Below, in pieces: positions 7,143 to 16,235 of a DNA stretch of 64,000 bases. The notes under the pieces were generated by a model. That model worked only from the letters and a program-made list of their open reading frames with translations, had not been told where the DNA came from and did no database searches. The translations under genes and the position numbers were made by a program. How positions within the stretch are numbered: the first letter of the stretch is position 1; every line of letters begins with the position of its first letter. Source of the stretch: Spirosoma foliorum (GTDB taxonomy: Bacteria > Bacteroidota > Bacteroidia > Cytophagales > Spirosomataceae). Location: the NCBI RefSeq assembly GCF_014117325.1, contig NZ_CP059732.1, positions 1,426,001 to 1,490,000 of the forward strand, read 5' to 3'.

Positions 7143-10112
7143 TCAACCAAAGATGCTTAGGTGCTTTTGGAAAATGGCTTCATACTTCAGGGCAGCCGTT
7201 TGCTGATTTGCTTCTTTGCAGGCTTCCACTATCGTTTGGAGGATGTATAAATCCGCATTCGGACTACGACTCTGGTTATTTCTGGCGTACACCAGGTTCT
7301 GATCGGCACGAGTGGCCATGGTGTCGGCAATGGTCAGGGCTTTTTTTGTGTCGTTTACCGCAAACAGGAACCGTACATAATTGGATGAGATCTGATCGTA
7401 CGGAATGCTCTTATCGGGCATCACTTTCAGCGAATAGTCGAGAACCTTGCGGGCTTTGTCGGATTTGCCTTCCCGAATTAATTGATCGGCCAGCCGAAAG
7501 AAAGCTATTCTTGCCGAGATAACAGGTGGCCCTTTGTAGGTGTCGTCGTAATAAACAGCGGGGTTATCAAACTCCCGCCAGAACGTCTTATTCATCATGT
7601 TATCATACATAATGTCGGAGTTGACGTAGCCATCTGTAGCCCCTGGTATTGCCACCGGCATCAGCCGATAGGTATAACCTTCTAGCTGCATGTAATTCTT
7701 CAGATTCAGGTAATGCTCATTGGCCAGTGTACTCGAAAAATAAATAGGGCGTTGCCAATTATTGGTGGCAATCATATCGAGCATAACCAGGTCGGGCTTG
7801 AAGAGATCTTTATTGCCAAGCGTCCATTGTAAGGTATCTTTCAGCAGTGGCCGTAGATTAGCCGGAACGAACTTCGCCTGATCGACGGCCTGCTTGTCTA
7901 TAGGCAAAAACAACACCGACGAGGGGAGAATATTCGTCATATCACCCGTTGTCAGCGGTACCTGAATGGCCGGATTATTGGTTTTAACGAGGTTAATATA
8001 CTGCTTCAGGTCGATACCATTTTTTACACCAGCTACCTCGTAAAAGGGAATAATATCATTTTTGCCTTTATTAAACTGATCAAATTCTAGCGACATCGGT
8101 ACAGCATCGGACTCGTACGTTTTGCGCTTCATTTGCTGAATATACCACTCCGTACCTAACAGGCTGAGGTTACACACCCGCACATCACGTCGGAAACTTT
8201 CAACTTCCTGCACGTACCAAAGCGGAAAGGTATCATTGTCGCCTTCGGTAAACAGAATGGAATTCGGCGCGCATGAGTTGAGCATATTCTTGGCAAAATC
8301 GACCGAATGAAAGCGATGATCGCGGTTGTGGTTATCCCAGCTTTTAACGCACATCATAACGGGCACCAGCAAACACATGCCAATGACGAATTCATTTCGG
8401 AACGTTACCGATTTAAATCGAACCAGAAAGGCGCGCAGAAATTCAACAAGAGCCAACACACCCAAGCCTAGCCAAATGGCGAAGAAGTAATACGAACCAA
8501 CGTATATATAATCACGTTCGCGGGGTTCGGAAGGAGGGGAATTGAGGAAAATCTGAAGACCAATACCCGTAATCAAAAACAGGAAGCCAATGATAAGAAA
8601 GTCGTGACGACGACGGAGGTACTGAAATACCATACCAAAGAGCCCCAACAGAAAGGGCAGCATGTAGAAATTGTCGTGGGCTTTATTCGCTTTCAACAAG
8701 TCGGGTACGTTCTGATCCGATGACCAGGGTAGGAGGTAACCCGCGCCTTCTTCGTCGCTTTCCCGACCCGTAAAATTCCACATCAGATAGCGCCACCACA
8801 TATGGTTGAGCTGGTAGGTAAACAGAAAACGAAGATTGTCGCCCATCGTAGGTTTTTGCCCTTCGGCGAGCCCTAACATCTGCCGGTATAATTGTGGATG
8901 ATTGAAGTGACTACTATACACGCGTGGAAACAGCATTTCATAGCCGGGCGCATAGATATAGTCGGGCTGGTAATCGTAAATGACGTACTTGTCGCCCTGT
9001 TTTTTCCACATCGGGGCACCTTTTTTCTGATCGATTGGTCGAGCTGTAAAGATTGGACCGAACAACAGCGAACGGCTTCCATACTGCTCCCGATTTTGGT
9101 AAGACCGGAAATTCAGTACATCATCGGGGTTATTTTCGTTAATAGGTGGATTGAAGTTCGCTCGTACCAAAACCTGCATATACGAGGCATAGCCAATCAA
9201 TAGAAACGCCAGACCGAGTAATGACGTGTTCAGGGTCACCCGCTTTTGTCGGGCAGACCAGACGATGCCGTACCCAACGGCTCCTAATAAAGCCAGCGTA
9301 AAGAAAATCACACCTGAATTAAAAGGAAGCCCGAACGTATTGACAAACAGGCGTTCCACGAAAAAAGCCATGCCCGGCAAACCCGGTATCGACGCATTAA
9401 TAATACCGAGTATGGCCAACCCAATTCCCAGCGCGGCTGTGCCTCCCCAAAAGGTGGGCTGCGGGTATTTTTTGAAGTAGTAAATAAGGGCAAGCGCGGG
9501 AATAATCACCAGATTGAGCAAGTGAACCCCAATGGATAAACCGATTAGGTAAGCCGTCAAAATTAACCAACGGTTGGCTGCGGCATCATCCTGAATGCGT
9601 TCCCACTTGAAGGCTGCCCAAATAACGATGGCGGTAAAAAAGGACGACATGCCATACACTTCCGCTTCAACGGCCGAAAACCAGAACGTGTCGGAGAAGG
9701 TATACGCCAATGCACCAACGGCCCCTGTGCCAAGGATCAACAGCTTGTCGGTAAGGGTATAGGCTTCATTGGATTGGTCGGCGTCTCGATTGCCCAGTAG
9801 TTTTCGGGTAAGTAGCGTAATTGTCCAGAATAAGAATAGAATCGTGAAGGCGCTGGCCAGTACAGACCCCATGTTGACCCAGTACGCTACACGAGTCAGG
9901 TCGCCAAAAGATAGCATCGAGAAAATTCGACCCAACAGAAGAAACAAGGGTGCACCGGGCGGATGAGGAATCTGGAGTTTGAACGAAGAGGCAATGAACT
10001 CACCACAGTCCCAGAAGCTGGCCGTTCGTTCCACGGTGAGGGCGTAGGTGATGAAAGCAATGGAAAATACAAGCCATCCGACCCAATTGTTCAGGCGTTT
10101 AAAGGAGACCAT
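7143..10112 (-). CDS. DUF2723 family multi-pass membrane protein (GT-C glycosyltransferase-like)
   Basis: 989 residues. The N-terminal ~560 residues hold about a dozen hydrophobic helices. The start (WVGWLVFSIAFITYALTVERT) is followed by FWDCGEFIASSFKLQIPHPPG, the hallmark of DUF2723, with an acidic motif in the first outer loop as in GT-C protein O-mannosyltransferase relatives. The C-terminal ~400 residues are soluble and contain ILFTEGDNDTFPLWYVQE, also typical of the family, and a helical tail that may be TPR-like. Related proteins are proposed to transfer sugars from lipid-linked donors to exported proteins. Donor and acceptor cannot be read here. A TAGTTTTG box lies on the minus strand at 10155-10162, 43 bases upstream, but without a good -33 element. 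Confidence 0.8.
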   Translation of the reverse strand: MVSFKRLNNWVGWLVFSIAFITYALTVERTASFWDCGEFIASSFKLQIPHPPGAPLFLLLGRIFSMLSFGDLTRVAYWVNMGSVLASAFTILFLFWTITLLTRKLLGNRDADQSNEAYTLTDKLLILGTGAVGALAYTFSDTFWFSAVEAEVYGMSSFFTAIVIWAAFKWERIQDDAAANRWLILTAYLIGLSIGVHLLNLVIIPALALIYYFKKYPQPTFWGGTAALGIGLAILGIINASIPGLPGMAFFVERLFVNTFGLPFNSGVIFFTLALLGAVGYGIVWSARQKRVTLNTSLLGLAFLLIGYASYMQVLVRANFNPPINENNPDDVLNFRSYQNREQYGSRSLLFGPIFTARPIDQKKGAPMWKKQGDKYVIYDYQPDYIYAPGYEMLFPRVYSSHFNHPQLYRQMLGLAEGQKPTMGDNLRFLFTYQLNHMWWRYLMWNFTGRESDEEGAGYLLPWSSDQNVPDLLKANKAHDNFYMLPFLLGLFGMVFQYLRRRHDFLIIGFLFLITGIGLQIFLNSPPSEPRERDYIYVGSYYFFAIWLGLGVLALVEFLRAFLVRFKSVTFRNEFVIGMCLLVPVMMCVKSWDNHNRDHRFHSVDFAKNMLNSCAPNSILFTEGDNDTFPLWYVQEVESFRRDVRVCNLSLLGTEWYIQQMKRKTYESDAVPMSLEFDQFNKGKNDIIPFYEVAGVKNGIDLKQYINLVKTNNPAIQVPLTTGDMTNILPSSVLFLPIDKQAVDQAKFVPANLRPLLKDTLQWTLGNKDLFKPDLVMLDMIATNNWQRPIYFSSTLANEHYLNLKNYMQLEGYTYRLMPVAIPGATDGYVNSDIMYDNMMNKTFWREFDNPAVYYDDTYKGPPVISARIAFFRLADQLIREGKSDKARKVLDYSLKVMPDKSIPYDQISSNYVRFLFAVNDTKKALTIADTMATRADQNLVYARNNQSRSPNADLYILQTIVEACKEANQQTAALKYEAIFQKHLSIFG

Positions 10113-10507
10113 AGACGTAGAGATTTAGCGATATGTATTTGTGTAAGAACTCGCCAAAACTACAGTCTGACCTGCTTTACCAGCTTGCTGCTTCTGTTAA
10201 GAAATGTTAATAAGTAATTGATTTATAGTTATTTAACATTTGTATAGGTTTCTTGATAACACCTCGGTGGAAATACGCTATTACAAGCTTGGGTAGCTAT
10301 TGCTTAAAGCAACAATTTGTTTCCAATTGAAGAGCGTCCTGCCAAAAGACTTTAACCACTTATAGCTCCATAAGCCCCACGTTTAAAGTCGATCCTGCCT
10401 TACATCGAGTCTTAAACTTAGCTTTTTCGGTAGGCAGTACCTTTCGTCGATCCTACAAATGACAAACTAAAAACCACTCAAACTTCACCCTCAAAATTCT
10501 TCCGATC
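10113..10507. other. Divergent intergenic space, no gene seen
   Basis: AT-rich DNA between the leftward DUF2723 gene and the rightward DUF1059 gene. A candidate leftward -7 box (TAGTTTTG on the minus strand, 10155-10162) is the only signal I can point to. Confidence 0.35.
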
Positions 10508-10678
10508 ATGAAAGTACTACACTGCAAAGACGTTGGTTTCGATTGCCCCGGTGTGATCCAGGCCGAAAGTGAAACCGAAGTGTTAGAATTAGCTGCCCAA
10601 CATGCGCAGGAAGCGCATCAGGTAACGGTTACGCCCGACATGGCCGCCCAAATCAAGCACCTTATTCGGGAAGCTTAG
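10508..10678 (+). CDS. Small DUF1059 family protein
   Basis: A 56-residue protein starting MKVLHCKDVGFDCPGVIQAE. The two Cys in CKDVGFDC, the following acidic stretch (ESETEVLELAAQHAQEAH) and the end DMAAQIKHLIREA match the small DUF1059 family, whose members are 55-60 residues long and of unknown role. The paired cysteines suggest a redox or metal site, by inference. It is flanked by a clear hairpin terminator 284 bases downstream, past a nested palindrome. Confidence 0.8.
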   Translation: MKVLHCKDVGFDCPGVIQAESETEVLELAAQHAQEAHQVTVTPDMAAQIKHLIREA

Positions 10679-10705
10679 TGATTTATTTGTACCCCATATC
10701 CTCGG

Positions 10706-10941
10706 TCTGTGTCCTCACCTAGAGTATACACACATTTTTGGGGATGTTTAAACTCCGTTAGGAGTGACCTGTTAATAGAAGAGGACTAAGCTTACCCTGA
10801 AGCGCCGTAGGTGCGACCTATATTGATAGGATCAGGTCGCACCTACGGCGCTTCGGGCCCTTACTAAGCATCAATACCTATTGACAGGACGCCCTTACAG
10901 GGCTGATTAGCCTGAGTCAAAAATGTGTGTACATTCTAGGT
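10706..10941. repeat. Nested palindromic element B, ~235 bp
   Basis: The core has perfect 21-bp arms at 10799-10819 and 10834-10854 (each containing CGCCGTAGGTGCGACC or its complement) around a 14-base loop. Outer arms of ~24 bp start with CACCTAGAGTATACACACA and end with TGTGTGTACATTCTAGGTG (2 mismatches). Between the two levels sit small palindromes ACTCC-GTTA-GGAGT and GCCCT-TACA-GGGC. No coding capacity. It could be a MITE-like or REP-like element. Confidence 0.75.
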
Positions 10942-10961
10942 GCCCTCACAGATCAAGGATT

Positions 10962-10999
10962 CGGTGTGACTCCATTGGGGTCACACCGTATTTGTTTTC
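10962..10999 (+). terminator. Hairpin terminator
   Basis: Perfect 9-bp arms CGGTGTGAC (10962-10970) and GTCACACCG (10980-10988), followed by TATTTGTTTTC. It lies downstream of the DUF1059 gene and just past the end of the convergent histidine kinase. Confidence 0.7.
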
Positions 11000-11031
11000 T
11001 ACAAGTTGCTAATTTACAGTGTGTTTTATGT

Positions 11032-14000
11032 TCAAACCGCTTTTAAAACATCGCTCATCAACGACGTGACGAGCTTAATCTCCGATTGTGTGCGTTCCAG
11101 CAAAGTACGAACCTGGGTTTCTTCAAATTGCTCTAAATGCTCCAGTTTGTAGGCCAACTGAGCCAGACTCGGCATACCAGCACTGAGCGCGGTTCCGTTC
11201 ATCTTGTGGCCCGCCGACTTCAAGCCCGCTAGATTTCGGATTTCTACTTGACGCAAAAGATTGGCTAGTGAACTAGTTAGTTCATCTTCAGCAGCTTCCA
11301 TGAGCTTCTCCAGAAGGTCTAGGTCTTCGCCCGATATGGTTTTTAAGAGTTGAGGGTCGAAATGAGCATCAGGATCGTCGACGTCAATAGCCTCAGGTGT
11401 ATCTATAGATTGCGTTTCCAGCCACTTCTGGAAGAGCGAAGCCATTGATTTTTCGACGATAGGTTTCGTTATAAAATCATCCATACCGGCGGCCAGACAC
11501 TTTTCCCGTTCGCCTTTTACCGTACCAGCCGTGAGCGCAATAATTGGGATATGCCGATCCTGTTCTAAAGCTCGAATACGTTGCGTGGCTTCGTATCCGT
11601 TCATCACGGGCATTTGAATATCCATCAAAATCAGGTCGGGTTGGTGCTCTATGTAATTGTCTACCGCTTCCTGCCCATTAATGGCCTCTATGATTTGCGC
11701 ATTGGGTATAAGCTTGTTTACAAAGGTTTTAGCCAGTAACTGATTGATCTTATTGTCTTCAACCAGCAATAGTTTAACTGCTTGTTGGGCAATCTGAACA
11801 GACTGCTGAACTTCCTGAAACGCGGGTTTGCTGGTTTGCTGACCCAGGTGTGATAGCGCCCGGAACAAGTCGGTCATTTTAACCGGTTTTACCAATCGCT
11901 GGTTGATGGCCAATGACTCACTCGCTTTAATCAAGCGTTCGTCATCGGAAGAACTATGCAGAAGGATGATTGCCTGTTGTTCGGTTGGCGACGAGAAATT
12001 CGCACGGATTTTCTCAATGGTTTCCAGACCATCCATGTACGGCATGTGATAGTCCATCAGAATCACATCGTATTGTTTCTGTTTGGCCAACAACTGTAGC
12101 GCTTCGAAACCATTGCTGGCTTCATCAACGCTGATCTGGCGCAGCAAAAACATCTGGCGCAGAATCAGACGGTTGTTTTCATTGTCGTCAACAATCAGAA
12201 CGTTCTTTATCTGGTTTATATCCAACCAATTAATTGCTTCACCAACTTCGGTTTTCAGGCGGACATCGAACGAAAAACAGCTGCCTTCGTTCAGCGTGCT
12301 AACTAACTCCAGACGGCTTCCCATCAGACCGAGCAGTTTATTCGAGATCGTTAAGCCCAATCCGGTTCCGCCGTATTTTTTGGTGGTGGAAGCATCTTCC
12401 TGCGAGAAGGCATCAAAAATGCGTTCCTGCATGTCGGGTTTTATACCAATGCCGGTATCACGTACCTCAAACCGTAGCGTGACGTACTCCTGAGTAGGGT
12501 CCGTTAATGGCTTGATTTTTAGCTCTATTTCTCCTTTCTGCGTGAACTTGACCGCGTTGCCCAGCAGGTTTACCAGAATTTGCTTTAAACGTACCGAATC
12601 GATGTAAATAAAGCGTGGCAAATTGGCAGGTAAATTGAGCAGCATTTCAAGCCCTTTATTCTGAGCCTGATACGTAATAATATCGGCAGCCTGACTACTG
12701 ATTTCGTAGACATCTACCTTTTCGGCGGCCAGTTCCAGCTTGCCCGCTTCAATTTTCGAGAAGTCCAGGATATCATTGATGATACTTAATAAGGCATTCG
12801 CCGATTGATCGACAATGGACAGGTATTGGTGCTGGGTTTCGTTTAGCGAGGTTTTGAGCAGCAGATCCGTAAAACCAATGACCCCATTCAAGGGAGTTCG
12901 GATTTCATGGCTCATATTCGCCAGAAATTCCGATTTGGCGACACTGCCCTGCTCGGCCTGTTGCTTTGCCTTCTTCAGTTCTTCCCGTTGTAGATAAGAT
13001 TCAGTAATGTCCTGGGTAAACATCATGATGCCCCCAATGGAACCGTCATACTGGTACCAGGGCCTAATTTCCCAACATAAATAACGATCATGATCGCTCC
13101 ATTTAGGACGCCATACATACTCATCACTTTTCTCGATGGCTCCGTTTAGACATCGGCTGAAGGTCACCTTCCAGTCTTCGGAAAGCGTCGGAAATACGTC
13201 GTAGTGGGATAAGCCAATGACACTTGTTTTGAGTTTGTAATCCTCCTTCCACCGATTACTGACCGCCAGATACGACATGGTCTGATCGAACATGGCTACG
13301 GCTGCCGGAGCATGCTCAACGAAGGCTGCGAGTCGTAATTTTTCGTTGAGCAATGCCCGCTCGGCTTCTTTCTTTTCGTGAATATCCTGGAACGTACCGT
13401 ACAAACGAGTGCATCCTGCTTCGCCACATTCGGGCTGTCCTACTACGCGAACCCAAACTTCCCGATTGGTTGCGGTAACAATCTGCAGTTCTATATCAAA
13501 TGGAGTGCCTTCGGCAAGGGCTTGGTCAACAGCTTTAACAATTTGCTCGTGGTTTTTGCCCCGGAAGAATGTTTCACCCGAGTTGAGCATGGGCTCAAAC
13601 TCGTCGGGGACTTCATGAATGGCTTTGGTAACGGCCGACCAATACATGGTTTCTTGTGTAAAGTCGGCTTCCCAAGTCCCAATGCGAGCCACCTTATTGG
13701 TTTGCTCGAGCATTTGTTTGGTCCATTTCAAATCAAGTTCTAACTGGTGCCGTCGGGTAATGTCGATGGCGTTTCCAATAACGTAGGCTTCTCCATTTAA
13801 CTCATGCTCCAGAATATTCGCAAAGAGCCAGATATGTAGCGAGCCATCTTTATGCAACGTATGCATAAGCCCGCTAGCCTTGCCGGTTTTACGAATGGTT
13901 TCTAAATACACCTCAAAACCAGGATGCTGCTCTTCTGGAACGATATTCTGCAAACGGCGCCCAATTAGTTCTTCGGGTTCATAACCCAGCGCTTGCGCCC

Positions 14001-14946
14001 CCGCGGCATTGACACTCAGTATTTTACCCTCCAGGTCGTGGATACACATAAGACCCTGCGAGTTTTCGAAGAATGAGCGGAACCTGTTCTCCGATTGATA
14101 GAGTTTAACCTCTTTTTGTTTTTCGGCGGTCACATCCCGAGCCACTGCAAACAGATAGCCCGTAGCCGATTCAGGTGTCGCCACCCATTGCAGATAGCGG
14201 TAGGTGTCATCCTTACATCGGAAGCGATGGGTAAAGTTGATGGCTGTATTACCTGCCGCTAACTGACTAATTTCCTGTTCTGTTGCCAGCCGATCGTCGG
14301 GATGAACTAACTCGAAAAATGAGGTTGACAGTAAATAGCGCTCGTCCCAGCCCAGTAGCTGCTGAAAGGCTGGATTTATTTTCTTGAGGTATCCATCAAT
14401 GCCAGCTACAAAAATTAAATCATTGGATAGTGTAAAAAGATTTTCAAAATAAGCCAGTTCCTGTTTCTGGCGGTGTTCGACAATGAGCGATGTGGCCATT
14501 TCGCCCAGTATTGTCAATGCTTTTTGCTGACTGTCGGTGAGCTTTCTGGGTGTTTGATCCAATACGCACAAGGAACCTAAGGCATAGCCATCTGGATCAG
14601 TTAGCGGATAGCCCGCATAAAACCGAATGTTGGGTTCTGCTGTAACAAACGGATTTTCTTTAAAACGAACATCTGTTGTCGCATCTTCTATCTCAAGAAT
14701 GGTCGTATCCAGAATAGCGTGCTGGCAAAAAGAAACGTCCCGGCTGGTTTCTGATCCATCGATACCTATTTGCGATTTGAACCATTGTCGTTCCTTATCT
14801 AGTAAGGTTACAAGCGACATTGGGGTTTCACAAATCAACGATGCTAATTCAGTTAATCTATCGAATGCTTTGTCGGGTAGCGTGTCCAGAATTTGGTATC
14901 GATGTAATGCTTCTAATCGCTTATGTTCATTAGGGGGGAAAACCAT
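11032..14946 (-). CDS. Hybrid sensor histidine kinase (GAF, PAS x4, HisKA, HATPase, two receivers, HPt)
   Basis: 1304 residues, cytoplasmic, no membrane segment. Order: GAF domain (~25-160), four PAS domains (about 165-285, 287-400, 410-525, 535-655; for example LGYEPEELIGRRLQNIVP), HisKA with the phospho-acceptor His in NMSHEIRTPLNGVIGF (~680), HATPase_c with NLLGNAVKF, DTGIGI and GGTGLGLTI, first receiver with ILMDYHMP (~963), second receiver with ILMDIQMP (~1108), and a C-terminal HPt domain with SAGHKMNG (His ~1246). This is a full phosphorelay in one chain, with a soluble signal sensed by GAF or PAS. No partner regulator is adjacent, so output is unknown. It has no close upstream neighbour: 1.3 kb of gene-poor DNA follows. 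Confidence 0.9.
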   Translation of the reverse strand: MVFPPNEHKRLEALHRYQILDTLPDKAFDRLTELASLICETPMSLVTLLDKERQWFKSQIGIDGSETSRDVSFCQHAILDTTILEIEDATTDVRFKENPFVTAEPNIRFYAGYPLTDPDGYALGSLCVLDQTPRKLTDSQQKALTILGEMATSLIVEHRQKQELAYFENLFTLSNDLIFVAGIDGYLKKINPAFQQLLGWDERYLLSTSFFELVHPDDRLATEQEISQLAAGNTAINFTHRFRCKDDTYRYLQWVATPESATGYLFAVARDVTAEKQKEVKLYQSENRFRSFFENSQGLMCIHDLEGKILSVNAAGAQALGYEPEELIGRRLQNIVPEEQHPGFEVYLETIRKTGKASGLMHTLHKDGSLHIWLFANILEHELNGEAYVIGNAIDITRRHQLELDLKWTKQMLEQTNKVARIGTWEADFTQETMYWSAVTKAIHEVPDEFEPMLNSGETFFRGKNHEQIVKAVDQALAEGTPFDIELQIVTATNREVWVRVVGQPECGEAGCTRLYGTFQDIHEKKEAERALLNEKLRLAAFVEHAPAAVAMFDQTMSYLAVSNRWKEDYKLKTSVIGLSHYDVFPTLSEDWKVTFSRCLNGAIEKSDEYVWRPKWSDHDRYLCWEIRPWYQYDGSIGGIMMFTQDITESYLQREELKKAKQQAEQGSVAKSEFLANMSHEIRTPLNGVIGFTDLLLKTSLNETQHQYLSIVDQSANALLSIINDILDFSKIEAGKLELAAEKVDVYEISSQAADIITYQAQNKGLEMLLNLPANLPRFIYIDSVRLKQILVNLLGNAVKFTQKGEIELKIKPLTDPTQEYVTLRFEVRDTGIGIKPDMQERIFDAFSQEDASTTKKYGGTGLGLTISNKLLGLMGSRLELVSTLNEGSCFSFDVRLKTEVGEAINWLDINQIKNVLIVDDNENNRLILRQMFLLRQISVDEASNGFEALQLLAKQKQYDVILMDYHMPYMDGLETIEKIRANFSSPTEQQAIILLHSSSDDERLIKASESLAINQRLVKPVKMTDLFRALSHLGQQTSKPAFQEVQQSVQIAQQAVKLLLVEDNKINQLLAKTFVNKLIPNAQIIEAINGQEAVDNYIEHQPDLILMDIQMPVMNGYEATQRIRALEQDRHIPIIALTAGTVKGEREKCLAAGMDDFITKPIVEKSMASLFQKWLETQSIDTPEAIDVDDPDAHFDPQLLKTISGEDLDLLEKLMEAAEDELTSSLANLLRQVEIRNLAGLKSAGHKMNGTALSAGMPSLAQLAYKLEHLEQFEETQVRTLLERTQSEIKLVTSLMSDVLKAV

Positions 14947-15234
14947 AAATTTTATTAGCTATGCATACGGGAATTTAAGGTACTAGATTCGCGCTATACA
15001 ATTGCTGATAATATTGGTTTTATTTATTGATTGGTAACAATTAGATACTCTTATAAGAATACTTTAAACTAAATGTGATTTTGTTTATATAATATATGAA
15101 TATGGTTTATATGTGTAGCGAAAATCTCTCTGAATCACGCAGCGGTATATTCTGCCTTTTAATAAATATCTTGTGTCTTTTTTTAGTCTTTGTATCTAAT
15201 CTATAAACCGTACTCAGCTAACTTGTCCATTATT

Positions 15235-15333
15235 ATGAATGCCCAGAGTTATCAGTCAGTAATTTTGAACTATATTTTAGTCGCCCTGACCCTTCTGGCT
15301 ATCTTACTCGTTTGTGAGCTTCTAATGCTATAG
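15235..15333 (+). CDS. Possible 32-residue single-helix membrane peptide
   Basis: Begins MNAQSYQSVILNYILVALTL and continues hydrophobic to the stop, ending CELLML. The composition fits one transmembrane helix with a short polar head, but no ribosome binding site or homologue is recognised. The frame could be chance in AT-rich DNA. Confidence 0.25.
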   Translation: MNAQSYQSVILNYILVALTLLAILLVCELLML

Positions 15334-15647
15334 GTAGTTGCCTGACATTACCATTTTCTTGATTGGATACGTGATGGGGTAACTTATAGATATTAATTTC
15401 TTGATTACCATTTGCCGTTTGTTTGGCAAATGGATGGTGTGGATAGAAGCGGAAATGCTGACTCTTTTAGGGGCAGCATTTTTTGTTGGCCACTGCCTGA
15501 TTGAATCTGCAATTGGTCTAATCGTTTTTTGAGATGCTGTATTGAGATGTGATTTAACGTTACTTTAATCCTACGTCATAACTAGAAAGAGAACTTCACC
15601 CGAAGCTAAACTAGCGCCAGGCATGTATTGGGGGCTAGATTTTTTCT

Positions 15648-15770
15648 AACTAGTACTCTTCCAATTTAGATTCTAGAGATTCTGTAGATTCTATCGATTC
15701 TGATAATCAGGCATCTAGTATCAAAAGAATCTAGTAGAATCAAAAAATCTATTTTGGAAGAGCACTAGTT
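15648..15770. repeat. Imperfect palindrome with 9-bp tandem repeats
   Basis: Outer arms AACTAGTACTCTTCCAA (15648-15664) and TTGGAAGAGCACTAGTT (15754-15770) differ at one base. The left half carries four AGATTCTNN-type units in tandem, and the right half carries the complementary AGAATC words. Confidence 0.65.
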
Positions 15771-15777
15771 GTAATCT

Positions 15778-15882
15778 ATGATCAAGTTTTTCACTCAACA
15801 TCTGTGTGTGGCTCTGGTAGGAGCCGCTATTCTTTCGTCGTGTAGCCGCCTAATTGTAAAACGGCCTCTCCAATTCTGGTGA
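15778..15882 (+). CDS. Possible 34-residue lipoprotein-like peptide overlapping a hairpin
   Basis: Begins MIKFFTQHLCVALVGAAILS and continues SCSRLIVKRP, with a lipobox-like AILSSC and a short basic tail, so a small lipoprotein is possible. Its last 12 codons lie in the left arm and loop of the 15848-15901 hairpin. It may be a decayed gene or an artefact. Confidence 0.3.
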   Translation: MIKFFTQHLCVALVGAAILSSCSRLIVKRPLQFW

Positions 15883-15901
15883 GGTCGTTTTACAATTAGG
15901 C
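15848..15901. repeat. Long hairpin
   Basis: 21-bp arms at 15848-15868 (GCCTAATTGTAAAACGGCCT plus one base) and 15881-15901 with a single mismatch and a 12-base loop. Confidence 0.7.
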
Positions 15902-15981
15902 AATGCTATATGATCTATGTAGATGCTGACTCTGATCATAAAAATGCGCTTGATAACTAGGTGGTAGACACTACCATAAAA

Positions 15982-16010
15982 AAACGCTGGCCTTAGTAAA
16001 GCCAGCGTTT
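15982..16010. terminator. Terminator-like hairpin, also found near 50.1 kb
   Basis: Perfect arms AAACGCTGGC (15982-15991) and GCCAGCGTTT (16001-16010). A near-identical hairpin lies at 50101-50128, including the preceding A run. Confidence 0.55.
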
Positions 16011-16235
16011 AGGTTCTATCCACACCAAATGTAGGTTCCACCATTAACCTACAATCGCTATAATCTAGTACGCAGAGAGCATTTCGTTTGTGGCATTATT
16101 ACTAAATCCTGCCAAATGATTTAACGTTTGCTTAGGGTATTTACAGTACCGTTTACATACTGTGGCGTCAATCGGATTTCTCATTCGATTACCTTTAGAG
16201 ATCAGTAGTATGCGCTCTATCTACACCAGCCAGTC

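Larger units (their letters stand above)
14947..16235. other. Gene-poor 1.3 kb stretch with palindromes and tiny reading frames
   Basis: AT-rich DNA upstream of the kinase. It holds a 32-codon frame (15235), a 34-codon lipoprotein-like frame (15778), an imperfect palindrome with 9-bp GATTCT-type tandem repeats (15648-15770), a long hairpin (15848-15901) and a terminator-like hairpin (15982-16010). No gene above 60 codons is convincing. Confidence 0.5.

Noticed and set aside
15668..15700. GATTCT repeats as a CRISPR or origin iteron array
   Set aside because: Only four short units, part of a palindrome, with no replication or cas gene nearby.
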